Source: Actinomadura kijaniata NBRC 14229
GTDB taxonomy: Bacteria > Actinomycetota > Actinomycetes > Streptosporangiales > Streptosporangiaceae
Reading direction: 5' to 3'
Assembly (NCBI RefSeq): GCF_001552175.1
Contig: NZ_BCQR01000007.1
Coordinates: forward strand, 1-64,000
DNA: 64,000 nucleotides
Shown: in pieces, positions 52,076 to 60,424 of the stretch
Numbering within the stretch: the stretch's first letter is position 1
How the letters are laid out: every line of letters starts with the position of its first letter
The notes under the pieces: model-generated
Database searches by the model: none
What the model saw: only the letters and a program-made list of their open reading frames with translations
Told to the model about the DNA's origin: nothing
Position numbers and translations under genes: made by a program

Positions 52076-52636
52076 GACCGCGAGTTCATCGTCGTCCACT
52101 TCAAGTCCCTGCTGAAGATCGACTCGGCCGTCCAGGACTTCATCGACGACCAGTTCGGCGCGATGCGCGACCTGTTCACCCGGTCCCGCATCGACGTGCG
52201 CCGCGGCTCCATCGAGGACCTGAGCGGCGACAGCGACCTCGACTCCCTGCTCGTCCTGGACGTGGGCGCGTGCCTGCTCGGCCGGCCCACCGAGGAGCAC
52301 GAGGAGCTGTTCGCCCACCGCGGCGGCGCCGCCGACACCGACCTGGTCATCTACATCGTCCAGATGCTGGACGGCGGCGACGGCAACCTCGTCGGCTGCG
52401 CCACCCACCCGTCCGGCAAGCCCGGCGCGGCGGTCGTCGTCACGAGCTCGCGGTGGCTGCTGGCCCACGAGGTGGGCCATGTCCTGTCCCTGCGGCACGT
52501 GCCCCGCACGCCCACCACCAACAGCGACTTCCTCATGTGGCCGAACACCGGCTGGACCAACGTCCCGCCGGACGTGAGCGCCGCCGAGACGACGAAGATG
52601 CTCGACAGCGCCCTGACCCGGCCCGACCCGTTCTAG
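51617..52636 (+). CDS. Hemopexin-repeat protein with C-terminal metzincin-like protease
   Basis: 339 aa. Residues 1-154 are three near-identical 53-residue hemopexin-like repeats (GIDAAL-SG-K-YFFKG, YIRVTRGETGPGTVDPGYPA). Residues about 155-339 form a protease-like domain with zinc motif H284-E285-x2-H288-x5-H294 (HEVGHVLSLRH) and a Met-turn candidate M307. The usual Gly of HExxHxxGxxH is Ser. The domain order is reversed relative to matrix metalloproteases, which carry hemopexin at the C-terminus. No signal peptide. ATG 51617 with GGAGG upstream. A HEAT-repeat gene follows by nine bases. Secreted by another route, intracellular or toxin-like are all possible. Confidence 0.8.
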   Translation: MGIDAALFSGPKCYFFKGARYIRVTRGETGPGTVDPGYPAPISNWGWPSGFGGNGIDAALYSGSKTYFFKGNRYIRVTRGETGPGTVDPGYPAPISNWGWPSGFGANGIDAALNSGSKTYFFKGDQYIRVTRGETGPGTVDPGYPAPISNWGWDREFIVVHFKSLLKIDSAVQDFIDDQFGAMRDLFTRSRIDVRRGSIEDLSGDSDLDSLLVLDVGACLLGRPTEEHEELFAHRGGAADTDLVIYIVQMLDGGDGNLVGCATHPSGKPGAAVVVTSSRWLLAHEVGHVLSLRHVPRTPTTNSDFLMWPNTGWTNVPPDVSAAETTKMLDSALTRPDPF

Positions 52637-52645
52637 GAGCCCACC

Positions 52646-53104
52646 ATGGCGAAATCCCAGGCCGAGCTCCGCGCGCAGCTCAGCGACATCGAGCCCGACG
52701 AGCACACCTACGCCGGGATCGGGCCCGAGGACGTCGAGGCGCTCACCGCCCTCATGCACGACGAGGAGGGGTGGCTGGCGGCGCGCGCCGTGCACGCCCT
52801 GAGCCGCGTCGACGACAGGTCCGCCCGGCGGGCCGTCCGGTCCGCCGCCGAGAGCCCCCGGCTGGAGGTCGCGGCCGCGGCCGCCTCCTGCGCCACGCGG
52901 CTCCCCGGCCGCGAGGCCGACGAGGTGCTGGCGCGGCTGCTGGACGACCGGCGCCCCGCCGTCCGCAAGGTCGCCGTGCGGTCGGTCACCGACCGCAACG
53001 CCTCGTCGCTCCGGCGGCGGGTCGCCGACCTGGCGTCCTCCGACGACGACCCGCGCGTCCGCGACGTGGCCGGACGGAGGTCGAGTTCCTTCACCGCGGA
53101 CTGA
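52646..53104 (+). CDS. HEAT-repeat protein (small)
   Basis: 152 aa of paired helices in HEAT-like units: EGWLAARAVHALSRV, SPRLEVAAAAASCATRLP, RRPAVRKVAVRSVTDR and DDPRVRDVAGRRSS. Start ATG 52646 with GGAG upstream, nine bases after the metzincin stop, so the two are almost certainly co-transcribed. HEAT proteins bind other proteins. A role as partner, chaperone or inhibitor of the protease is inferred from position only. Confidence 0.75.
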   Translation: MAKSQAELRAQLSDIEPDEHTYAGIGPEDVEALTALMHDEEGWLAARAVHALSRVDDRSARRAVRSAAESPRLEVAAAAASCATRLPGREADEVLARLLDDRRPAVRKVAVRSVTDRNASSLRRRVADLASSDDDPRVRDVAGRRSSSFTAD

Positions 53105-53137
53105 CCCTCGCGATGACCGCGGCGAGAAGCCCTGGCC

Positions 53138-54220
53138 TCAGTCTCCGGTGACGGCGGTCGCGCTGTCGGGGTGACCGCGGTCGGCCGGGTCGGGCCTGGC
53201 GCCCACGGCCCACATCGCGGACGAGCCCGGAACCGCCGCCACGGCGTCCGGGCTCGTGCCCGGCGGCAACGGCGCCTCCCGCCAGGCGTCACCGGCGCGC
53301 CGGTACAGCGCGCGCCGCGAGCCGTCGGGGGCCAGGGCGACGACCCACGGCGTTCCGGTGGCGTCGACGGCGACGTCCCCGACGGCCGGCTGCGGCATCG
53401 GCGGGGCGGAGAACGTCCAGGCACCGCCCTTCCAGTGCCCGACCTCGCCGTTGCCGGACACCCACACCTCGTCGGCCGAGACGGGCGCGACGTGCTCCAG
53501 TCCCCAGCCGGGCGGGCGGCCGGGGGCGTCCGGCACGGGAACGTCGTGCCAGGACGACCCGTCCCAGCGCAGCACCACGTAGTTGTCGGTCCAGTTGTTC
53601 CGGCGCCTGCCCACGGCCCAGACCTCGGTCGCGGTCCGCGCCCTGATCTCGGCGATCGACTCGACGTGGCCGGGCACCGGGACCTCCACCCAGGCGTCAC
53701 CGGCGCGCCGGTACAGCGCCCACTCGCCGTGCACGGCGCCGGGCCTGCCGTTCTTCAGCCAGACCCCGGCCGGGCCCGCGTCGAGCACCTCCGGCTCCCT
53801 GCCCGGCGGCGGCGCGACGGGCTGGAACGCCGCCCCGTCGAACCGCGCCAGGTAGTCGCGCTGCCTGTCCCACCACCCGGTGCTGAGCCAGACCCCGGAG
53901 GGCCCGACGGCGAGACGCGGAGCCCATCCGGGCCCGCCCCACCCGTTCAGCGGGTACTCGCGCCACGCCGCGCCGTCCCACCTGCGCACCACGGGACTGC
54001 CATGGCTGACGACGTTCACGGGATGGGGGAGGACCTTGTACCCCTGGTACCCGGCGACCCAGACGTCCCCCGGCCCGGTCGCGGCGACGGCGCGCAGCCC
54101 GCTGTCCCGCCACAGGAACGGCAGCGGCACGGCCCGCCACGCCCCGGCCTCCGCCGCGAGCGCCGGAGGGGACGTCAGCAGGAGGGCCCCCGCGACACAG
54201 CCGAGCCGAAAGATCCGCAT
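53138..54220 (-). CDS. Secreted beta-propeller-like repeat protein
   Basis: 360 aa. A Sec signal peptide (MRIFRLGCVAGALLLTSPPA, cleavage near ALA-AEA) is followed by repeating blades with VW-x-G cores (DVWVAGYQG, GVWLSTGWW, GVWLKNG, EVWAVGRR, EVWVSGNG, MWAVGARP) and AAWREYPL/DAWREAPL-type partners. ATG 54220 is preferred to 54259, since the latter would add a charged leader. Extracellular; likely binding or scaffold function, no enzyme motif seen. Confidence 0.75.
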   Translation of the reverse strand: MRIFRLGCVAGALLLTSPPALAAEAGAWRAVPLPFLWRDSGLRAVAATGPGDVWVAGYQGYKVLPHPVNVVSHGSPVVRRWDGAAWREYPLNGWGGPGWAPRLAVGPSGVWLSTGWWDRQRDYLARFDGAAFQPVAPPPGREPEVLDAGPAGVWLKNGRPGAVHGEWALYRRAGDAWVEVPVPGHVESIAEIRARTATEVWAVGRRRNNWTDNYVVLRWDGSSWHDVPVPDAPGRPPGWGLEHVAPVSADEVWVSGNGEVGHWKGGAWTFSAPPMPQPAVGDVAVDATGTPWVVALAPDGSRRALYRRAGDAWREAPLPPGTSPDAVAAVPGSSAMWAVGARPDPADRGHPDSATAVTGD

Positions 54221-54262
54221 GCGCGCATCATGGCCCCCGCCCGCCGCCGATTTCTCCACCGA

Positions 54263-54510
54263 TCACTGACAAGATTCCCCGCTCTTTTGTGTCTCCGGGT
54301 CGGGAAGCGGGCCCGCGTACACGACCGGGGACACGCCCAGCACGCCCACGTCGAAGTCGTGGGCGAGGATGAGGCGCCGTGCCGTCTCGGTCACGTACGT
54401 CGTCCGCCCGGATCGACGCGGAACAGCGGCCCCGCGCCGGGCGAGGCGTCCAGCGCCATGCCGCCGACCCACGATCGCCCGGCCGAATCGCACGCCCCAT
54501 CGTTCAGCCG
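54263..54510 (-). pseudogene. SMP-30/gluconolactonase remnant
   Basis: The minus strand from 54510 reads RLNDGACDSAGRSWVGGMAL then DASPGAGPLFRVDPGG, the NDG metal-loop region of SMP-30/LRE lactonases. It stops near 54391, and the next frame continues TYVTETARRLILAHDFDVGV, the following strand of the same family. Both ends of the usual protein are missing. A frameshifted, truncated remnant in the 54221-54656 gap. Confidence 0.6.
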
Positions 54511-54656
54511 CGGCCCCGCCCCCGGCACGCGGCGCGACCATCCCCGACGTCGCCGCGTGCGTCGAAGGAACCGGCTCCCTCCACGGCGCGGTGTGGAGCT
54601 GGGCGCGGGGGAGGTCGGCATGGGCGGCGAGCTGGTCCGGGCCACCGAAGCCGAGG

Positions 54657-55253
54657 TCACGGCCCCGCGGGCGGGGCGATCGCGCGGCCGGTCGCCCACA
54701 GCAGCAGGTCGCCCGCCGGGGCCCGCACCTCGGCGGGCCCCTCCCCGGCCGACCAGTCGGCGTCGGTGGCGACCAGCCGCGTGCCGCGCATGCGCTGCCG
54801 GGCCCCGTAGAACCGGCTCGGCAGGACGTGCTCCAGCCCGGCGATCGCGGGCTCGACGGGCATCTCCCGGACGCGGCCGAGCGGCTGGGCGATGTCCTGC
54901 CCGTGCACGAGCACGTCGACCAGCGGGTCCAGCGGTCCCGCACCGGGCGCGCGCCGCGCCGAGCCCGCCGTCTCGCGGATCTGCGCGATGAGCGCGGCGG
55001 GCGGGAACGCGGCGGCGCGCTCGCGGGCCAGGTCGGCGGTCATGCGGTTCCAGTCGCCCCGCGCCCGGACCGCGCGCCAGAGCACGAGCGGCAGCGTGGT
55101 GCGCGTGGACAGCGTCAGGTGCGCGGCCACGTCGCGCGCCGTCCAGCCGGGGCACAGGGACGGGACGTCCCACTCGTGCGGGCCGAGGTCGTCCAGGAGG
55201 TCGGCGAAGTCGAGCCGTTCGGCGCGGAGCCAGGAGAGAATCGTGTCCGTCAT
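54657..55253 (-). CDS. Maleylpyruvate isomerase-family/DinB-like protein
   Basis: 198 aa. A DinB-like helical metal-binding fold of the actinobacterial MDMPI family: PSLCPGWTARDVAAHLTLST and DVLVHGQDIAQPLG carry the metal His residues. ATG 55253. Probably mycothiol-dependent; reaction unknown. Second of three DinB-type proteins in the window. Confidence 0.82.
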   Translation of the reverse strand: MTDTILSWLRAERLDFADLLDDLGPHEWDVPSLCPGWTARDVAAHLTLSTRTTLPLVLWRAVRARGDWNRMTADLARERAAAFPPAALIAQIRETAGSARRAPGAGPLDPLVDVLVHGQDIAQPLGRVREMPVEPAIAGLEHVLPSRFYGARQRMRGTRLVATDADWSAGEGPAEVRAPAGDLLLWATGRAIAPPAGP

Positions 55254-55310
55254 GTGATGACGACGAACGGACCCCGCCCGGATCGACAGCCCCGCCCGGA
55301 TTTCCCGGGC

Positions 55311-55829
55311 TCAGGCTTTCCGCGTGCCGTGGAGGTTGTGGAGCAGGCCGACCTCGGCGACGTTCTTGGTGAGCTCGACGGTCACCCAGCCCGCCACGTC
55401 GGCCAGGCTCTGGTCCGTGGCCCAGGGCAGCGAGGCGGGGGCGTCCAGGTCGGCGTCGGACAGGCCCGTCAGCCGGGAGCGCCACTCGTCCTTCAGCCCG
55501 CGCAGCCACCCGGCCGTGGCGGCGGCCGAGCCCGGCCAGGCGATCTCCTCGCGGTCCGGCGCGCCGGACCCGAAGCAGTGGCCGAGCGTCGTCGTCCACC
55601 AGTAGCCGATGTGCCAGGTCACCCACGCGATCGTGACGGCGGGGACGGGGTCGGGCTCGGCGTCGGCCCAGTCGGCGACCCAGCGGTCCCCGGCGCGGCG
55701 GACGGTCCAGCAGTGCGGGGCCGGTTCCCACAGGAACGCGGCGTCGTCGAGGTCCGTCAGGTGGTACTCGAACAGCGCCCAGGCGATGTCGAGCTGACGG
55801 AGCAGCAGTTCGGTTCGGGTGGTGGTCAC
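55311..55829 (-). CDS. DinB-family protein
   Basis: 172 aa. Four-helix DinB superfamily with metal His candidates in WVTWHIGYWW and EVGLLHNLHG. ATG 55829. It lies 57 bases upstream of the MDMPI-type gene on the same strand and may be co-transcribed. Likely a thiol- or metal-dependent enzyme, substrate unknown. Confidence 0.8.
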   Translation of the reverse strand: MTTTRTELLLRQLDIAWALFEYHLTDLDDAAFLWEPAPHCWTVRRAGDRWVADWADAEPDPVPAVTIAWVTWHIGYWWTTTLGHCFGSGAPDREEIAWPGSAAATAGWLRGLKDEWRSRLTGLSDADLDAPASLPWATDQSLADVAGWVTVELTKNVAEVGLLHNLHGTRKA

Positions 55830-55922
55830 CCGCGGGAGTGTGGCACCGGCGCCGTCGCGGGGCCATCGTATTTCCGGGCCGTACCGCCGGGCGGCCGCAC
55901 GCGGGCCGCCCGGCGGCGGGGA

Positions 55923-56405
55923 TCAGCAGGTGAAGTCGATGTGGGAGAAGCTGCGGTAGTGGTCGGCGGTGTAGTACATGCCGTCGTCGCCCTCGTGCCC
56001 GGCGGTCACGATCCGGCGGGCCCCGCGGGTGGAGGAGCCGGGCGTCTTCACCGTGTACTCGTGATAGTGGCCGCGCGGCTTCTGGGGCAGGATGCCCTCG
56101 CGGTTCTGGAAGACCGTTCCGTCCTTGGGATAGGGGAACGGCCCACCCTTCTCGATCAGTGCGATGGTGTCGTGGGCCTGCGAGGGGAGCTTCGACTCGC
56201 AGATCAGCCGGATCGCCGCGGCCGTGGTCGCGGGGGCGGTGGCGGTGGTGGCGCTGACGGCGACGGCGACACCGGGAACGGGAACCGGTGCGGCGACGGC
56301 GGACACGGTGGGGGCGACCAGCCCGGCGGCCAGCAGCGGCACCACCAGCAGCGCGCGGCGCAGACGGGAAAGGCGGGGGGTGTGCATGACGCAGAGTGTG
56401 GACAT
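55923..56405 (-). CDS. Secreted guanyl-type ribonuclease (RNase Sa/barnase family)
   Basis: 160 aa. The N-terminal signal peptide RLSRLRRALLVVPLLAAGLV ends near AVAA. The C-terminal RNase has the expected catalytic set E116 (HYHEYTVKTPG), R130 or R131 (RGARRIV) and H149 (TADHYRSF), and Cys69/Cys160 in the same places as the RNase Sa disulfide. ATG 56405 is used; ATG 56387 gives a tidier signal peptide. Extracellular RNA degradation. No barstar-like inhibitor gene is adjacent. Confidence 0.85.
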   Translation of the reverse strand: MSTLCVMHTPRLSRLRRALLVVPLLAAGLVAPTVSAVAAPVPVPGVAVAVSATTATAPATTAAAIRLICESKLPSQAHDTIALIEKGGPFPYPKDGTVFQNREGILPQKPRGHYHEYTVKTPGSSTRGARRIVTAGHEGDDGMYYTADHYRSFSHIDFTC

Positions 56406-56681
56406 AGCGCCCCCATCCGGGTCAATGTCCCGCCGGGCGGTTCAGCGAAAATTGATGATCATGTCACTCCGCGTTCGGCACGCCTGTCCCGGCCACGGCT
56501 CACGGTTGTGCGCGCCACGGCCCCGTAGGCGTCGATCGGGGGAGTCTCGGGCATCGGGCCTCCTCGCCGCGGATCTCCGCCGGGGCCGGTCGCGGGCCGG
56601 TCGCAGCCGGACCGCTGTCCGGTCTCCGACATGGCCGTTTCCTGCAAGACGGGGCCGCCCCCGGTGGTCGAGGCTGGTCCC

Positions 56682-57569
56682 ATGACCGCTGACCTCTCCG
56701 CGGCCGCCGCGTTCATGGCCGGGCACGCCCGCGTCCTGGACCGCCGCCGCTTCGAACTGCTGACCGAACGCGCCGACCCCGCCGCCGTGCTGGCCGCGCT
56801 GGACGGCTACCGCAACGCCGACGGCGGCTACGGCTGGGGCCTGGAGGCCGACCTGCGCTCCCCGGAGAGCCAGCCCGGCGCCGCCCTGCACGCCTTCGAG
56901 GTCCTGGTGGACGTGGCCCCGGCCACCACCCCGCGCGCCGTCGAGCTGTGCGACTGGCTGGAGTCGGTGACGCTGCCCGACGGCGGCCTGCCGTTCGCGC
57001 TGCCGCTGACCGTCACCGCCGCGACCGCCCCGTGGTGGCAGGGGGCCGACCCGAACGCGTCCGCGCTCCAGATCACCGCCGTGACCGCCGCCGTCGCCCA
57101 CCAGGTCGCCGCCCACGCCCCGGCCGTCGCCGCCCACCCCTGGCTGGACCGCGCCACCCGCTACTGCCTGGCCGCCATCGACGCGCTCGACGAGGCCCCG
57201 TTCGCGTACGTGCTGGCGTTCGCGGTGCGGTTCCTGGACGCCGTCCATGACAGCCGCCCCGAGGCCGCCGACCTGCTGCGCCGCCTCGGCAAGCACGTGC
57301 CCGCCGACGGGCGCGTCCACGTCGAGGGCGGCACCGACGACGAGTACCTGACCCCGCTGGACTTCGCGCCGTTCCCCGGCCGCCCGGCCCGCGCGCTGTT
57401 CGCCCCCGAGGTGATCGACGCCGATCTGGACCGGCTGGAGGCGGGCCAGCACGACGACGGCGGGTGGTCCGTCGACTACGCGCGGATCTCCCCGGCGGGC
57501 GCCCTGGACTGGCGCGGCCACGCCACGGTCCGCGCCGTGGACCTCCTGCGCCGGAACGGGCGCCTTTGA
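56682..57569 (+). CDS. Prenyltransferase/terpene-cyclase-like alpha-toroid protein
   Basis: 295 aa. Helical repeats with QW-like motifs (DGYRNADGGYGWGLEADLRS, QHDDGGWSVDYARISPAG) suggest the alpha/alpha toroid of the prenyltransferase and squalene-cyclase-repeat superfamily. Catalytic DxDD of squalene-hopene cyclases is not seen. ATG 56682 with GAGG eight bases upstream. Function unknown; not necessarily an enzyme. Confidence 0.7.
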   Translation: MTADLSAAAAFMAGHARVLDRRRFELLTERADPAAVLAALDGYRNADGGYGWGLEADLRSPESQPGAALHAFEVLVDVAPATTPRAVELCDWLESVTLPDGGLPFALPLTVTAATAPWWQGADPNASALQITAVTAAVAHQVAAHAPAVAAHPWLDRATRYCLAAIDALDEAPFAYVLAFAVRFLDAVHDSRPEAADLLRRLGKHVPADGRVHVEGGTDDEYLTPLDFAPFPGRPARALFAPEVIDADLDRLEAGQHDDGGWSVDYARISPAGALDWRGHATVRAVDLLRRNGRL

Positions 57570-57659
57570 CGATCTTCTCCTGGTACATTCACGACGCTCC
57601 CATGACAGGGCAGGTGACGCCTGCTTCCTCGAGCGTTGCGGGATGAACTGGGGGGAACG

Positions 57660-58340
57660 TTGAGCGAGAAGGCCGACCGTGGTCCGGGCAGGCACCGGGC
57701 CGCGTCCGGACGGCTGCTCGGAAGGCCGGTCCTGGCGGGCGCGGCCGGTCTGGTGGTCTGCGGGACGGCGGCGTTCGCCCTGACCGCCGCCGCCGGGGAC
57801 GACGGGCCCCGCCGCACCCTGGCGGCCCCGCCCGCCGCGCCGACGCCGGAGGGCGGCCCCGTCCCGGAGGAGACCTTCGGCGAGGACGTGCCGCCGAAGT
57901 CGAGCGCGTCGGCCGCCGTCACCACCAAGCCCTCGCGGTCGGCCTCGGCGTCTCCGTCGGCCTCGGCCTCGGCCTCGGCGTCGGCCTCCCCGTCCCCGAG
58001 CGGGTCCTCGTCCCGTCCCTCGGCGCCGGTCGGCGGCCTGGCCGCCTCCTACACCACCTCCAACAGCTGGGGCTCGGGCTTCATCGGCACCGTCACCGTC
58101 GTCAACCGGGGCGCCACCACCATCTCGTCCTGGCAGCTTTCGGCGGTGTTCTCCGGCCGGACCATCCTGTCGACGTGGACCAACAGCGGCTCGACCAGCG
58201 CCAGCCACTCGGGCAACCGCCTGGCGACCACGGGCCGCTCGCTGGGGCCCGGCCAGAGCATCCAGATCGGCTTCCAGGCCAACGGCGGCGCGGCCGCCCC
58301 CTCCTCCTGCTCCCTGAACGGCCGCCCCTGCTCCGGCTGA
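57660..58340 (+). CDS. Membrane-anchored CBM2 (cellulose-binding) protein
   Basis: 226 aa. One N-terminal membrane helix (PVLAGAAGLVVCGTAAFALT) follows a basic start, then a Pro/Ser/Ala linker with a run of SA repeats (about 90-118), then a CBM2 (about 128-226) with SWGSGFIGTVTVVNRG, WQLSAVF, WTNSGS and the C-terminal NGRPC. TTG 57660 follows GGGGGA. No catalytic domain. It should display a cellulose- or glucan-binding module on the cell surface. Confidence 0.82.
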   Translation: MSEKADRGPGRHRAASGRLLGRPVLAGAAGLVVCGTAAFALTAAAGDDGPRRTLAAPPAAPTPEGGPVPEETFGEDVPPKSSASAAVTTKPSRSASASPSASASASASASPSPSGSSSRPSAPVGGLAASYTTSNSWGSGFIGTVTVVNRGATTISSWQLSAVFSGRTILSTWTNSGSTSASHSGNRLATTGRSLGPGQSIQIGFQANGGAAAPSSCSLNGRPCSG

Positions 58341-58392
58341 CCGGCCGTAATCTCCGTGGCGGCGGGGGAGCGGGGTTGTTACGTTCGACGGC

Positions 58393-58947
58393 ATGACAAC
58401 GGACACGGCCCCGTCGTTCACCTGGCGGCGGGTCACCGAGGAGGACTTCCCCCTGCTGCGGGCCTGGCTGGAGCAGCCGCACGTGGCCCGCTGGTGGAAC
58501 CACGAGACCTCGCCGGAGGCGGTCCGGCGCGACTTCGGCCCCAGCGCGCGCGGCGAGGAGCCGAACGAGGACCTGCTGGTGTTCCTGGACGGCCGCCCGC
58601 TCGGCCTGGTCCAGCGCTCCCGCTACCGCGACCACCCCGAGTACCGCGACGAGCTGGCCCCCCTCACCGAGGTCCCCGAGAACGCCGTCAGCCTGGACTA
58701 CCTGATCGGCGATCCCGGCAGCGTCGGCCGGGGCCTGGGCCCGGCGATGATCCGCGCCCTGGTGGAGCGCACCTGGACCGACCATCCCGAGGCCGGTTGC
58801 GTCATCATCCCGGTCGTGGCGGCCAACCGGGCCTCCTGGCGGGCCCTGGAGAAGGCGGGCCTGCGCCGCGTCGCGGAAGGCGACCTGGAACCGGACAACC
58901 CGATCGACGACCGCCTCCACTACGTCTACCGCATTGACCGCCCCTAG
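58393..58947 (+). CDS. GNAT acetyltransferase (AAC(6')/siderophore-acyltransferase-like)
   Basis: 184 aa GNAT fold. The N-terminal LLRAWLEQPHVARWWNHETS is typical of the Acetyltransf_8 group shared by aminoglycoside 6'-N-acetyltransferases and IucB-like enzymes. Acetyl-CoA site GDPGSVGRGLGPAMI, and NRASWRALEKAGLRRV near the end. Drug resistance or a biosynthetic role cannot be told apart from sequence. Convergent with the methyltransferase gene. Confidence 0.8.
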   Translation: MTTDTAPSFTWRRVTEEDFPLLRAWLEQPHVARWWNHETSPEAVRRDFGPSARGEEPNEDLLVFLDGRPLGLVQRSRYRDHPEYRDELAPLTEVPENAVSLDYLIGDPGSVGRGLGPAMIRALVERTWTDHPEAGCVIIPVVAANRASWRALEKAGLRRVAEGDLEPDNPIDDRLHYVYRIDRP

Positions 58948-58951
58948 CCGG

Positions 58952-59587
58952 TCAGCGGGCGGGCTTCTCCCAGGTCAGCGAGTACCGGCAGAGCACGTGC
59001 CGGTGGTAGCGGACGCCGGGCAGCAGCCGCCGGGCCGCCGAGCGCACCTGCCCGTAGCTCATCCGCGGGTCGGCGGTCGGCATCCCTCCGGGGCCGGTCG
59101 CGCGGCGCAGCACCTTGGTGATCCGGACGACCGGGGCCGCCGCGACCGTCGCCGCCCGTTCCGCCGGGGTCGCCGAGCGGGCGAGGCCGACCACCACCAG
59201 CCTCCCGCCGGGGCGCAGCAGGTCGCGCATGCGGGTGAGGGCGGCCTCGAAGTCCATGTGGTGGATCGTGGACACCGAGCAGACGAAGTCGTAGCCCCCG
59301 GCGGGCAGGTCGGCGGTGAGGAAGTCGCCTTCGACGAAGGTGAGGTCCGGGTGACCGGCGGCGTGCCCGCGGGCGCGGGCGATCATCTCCGGTGAGCTGT
59401 CGACGCCGGTGACGCGCTCGGCCCGCCCGGTCAGCTTCCGCGCGAGCAGGCCGTCCCCGCAGCCGACGTCCAGCGCGTCGCCGCACCCCTCGGGGACGGC
59501 GCGCAGGATGTCCGGGTGCCGGGCGACATTGGTGTTCCAGTAGGGGTTCGGGGCGGTCCCGTGCATTTGATCATCGTAGGCGTTCAC
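58952..59587 (-). CDS. Class I SAM-dependent methyltransferase
   Basis: 211 aa. Motif I ALDVGCGDGLLARKL, motif II TGVDSSPEMI, then FVEGDFLTADLP and LLRPGGRLVVVGLA, all standard for Methyltransf_11/25 enzymes. GTG 59587 follows GGGAG. Substrate unknown. Convergent with the acetyltransferase gene, with only four bases between stops. Confidence 0.87.
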   Translation of the reverse strand: MNAYDDQMHGTAPNPYWNTNVARHPDILRAVPEGCGDALDVGCGDGLLARKLTGRAERVTGVDSSPEMIARARGHAAGHPDLTFVEGDFLTADLPAGGYDFVCSVSTIHHMDFEAALTRMRDLLRPGGRLVVVGLARSATPAERAATVAAAPVVRITKVLRRATGPGGMPTADPRMSYGQVRSAARRLLPGVRYHRHVLCRYSLTWEKPAR

Positions 59588-59618
59588 CGGATCTCCCGGA
59601 CGCGGCGAGCCACGGGAC

Positions 59619-60380
59619 TCAGTAGCCCGCCGGGTCGGAATCCGCCGTCTCGGCGAGGGGTGCTCCGCCGTTGTGGCGCCGTTCCAGTTCGCCGAGGATT
59701 GCGGCGGTGGCCGTCGCCCCGAACCGCGTGGCGCCGAGCCGGTGGAAGCGCAGCAGCGCGTCCAGGGTGCGGACGCCCCCGGCCGCCTTGACCTGGACGG
59801 CGGGCGAGACCGTCTGGCGCATCAGGGCGATGTCGGCGAGGGTGGCCCCGCCGGCGGCGAATCCGGTGCTGGTCTTGACGAAGGCCGCGCCCGCGGCCTC
59901 GGCCGCCCGGCAGCCGGCGACCTTCTGATCGTCGGTCAGGAAGTGGTTCTCCAGGATCACCTTCACGGGGCGTCCCTGGGCGGCCTGGACCACGGCGGCG
60001 ATCTCGTGCTGGACGAACGCGGCGTCACCGGCGCGGAGCCGACCGATGTCGATCACCATGTCGATCTCCCGGGCGCCCAGGCCGACCAGCTCGGCGGTCT
60101 CCGCGACCTTGGTCCGGGTGGTGCAACCGCCGTGCGGGAAGCCGACGACCGTGCCGACGGCGACCCGGGTGCCGCGCAGCGCCGCGACGGCCGCGGTGAC
60201 GTCGGCGGGGCGCACGCACACCGAGGCGGTGCCGTACTCCCGCGCGACCGCCAGGCCGGCCTCGACCTCGGCCCGGGTCAGTTCGGGACGCAGCAGCGAG
60301 TGGTCGATCATCCCGGCGACCTCGTCGCGGGAGGGCAGGGGGCCGTCCCAGCGGAGGACCTCGGTGGGGGCGACGGACAT
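59619..60380 (-). CDS. deoC: Deoxyribose-phosphate aldolase
   Basis: 253 aa. The DeoC TIM barrel is recognised by TVVGFPHGGCTTRTKVAE, the Schiff-base lysine K169 in FVKTSTGF and the proton-relay lysine K198 in QVKAAGG. It splits 2-deoxyribose-5-phosphate to glyceraldehyde-3-phosphate and acetaldehyde in nucleoside catabolism. ATG 60380 with GAAGGG upstream. Divergent from a GntR regulator, with TGTCTAGACA between. Confidence 0.93.
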   Translation of the reverse strand: MSVAPTEVLRWDGPLPSRDEVAGMIDHSLLRPELTRAEVEAGLAVAREYGTASVCVRPADVTAAVAALRGTRVAVGTVVGFPHGGCTTRTKVAETAELVGLGAREIDMVIDIGRLRAGDAAFVQHEIAAVVQAAQGRPVKVILENHFLTDDQKVAGCRAAEAAGAAFVKTSTGFAAGGATLADIALMRQTVSPAVQVKAAGGVRTLDALLRFHRLGATRFGATATAAILGELERRHNGGAPLAETADSDPAGY

Positions 60381-60424
60381 GGCGGGTTTCCCTTCGGGTG
60401 GACGGAACCGGCGACGCGGTGAGC

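Noticed and set aside
54369..56528. Long plus-strand frame across the DinB/MDMPI region
   Set aside because: Antisense to two real genes and an SMP-30 relic; no protein family features.
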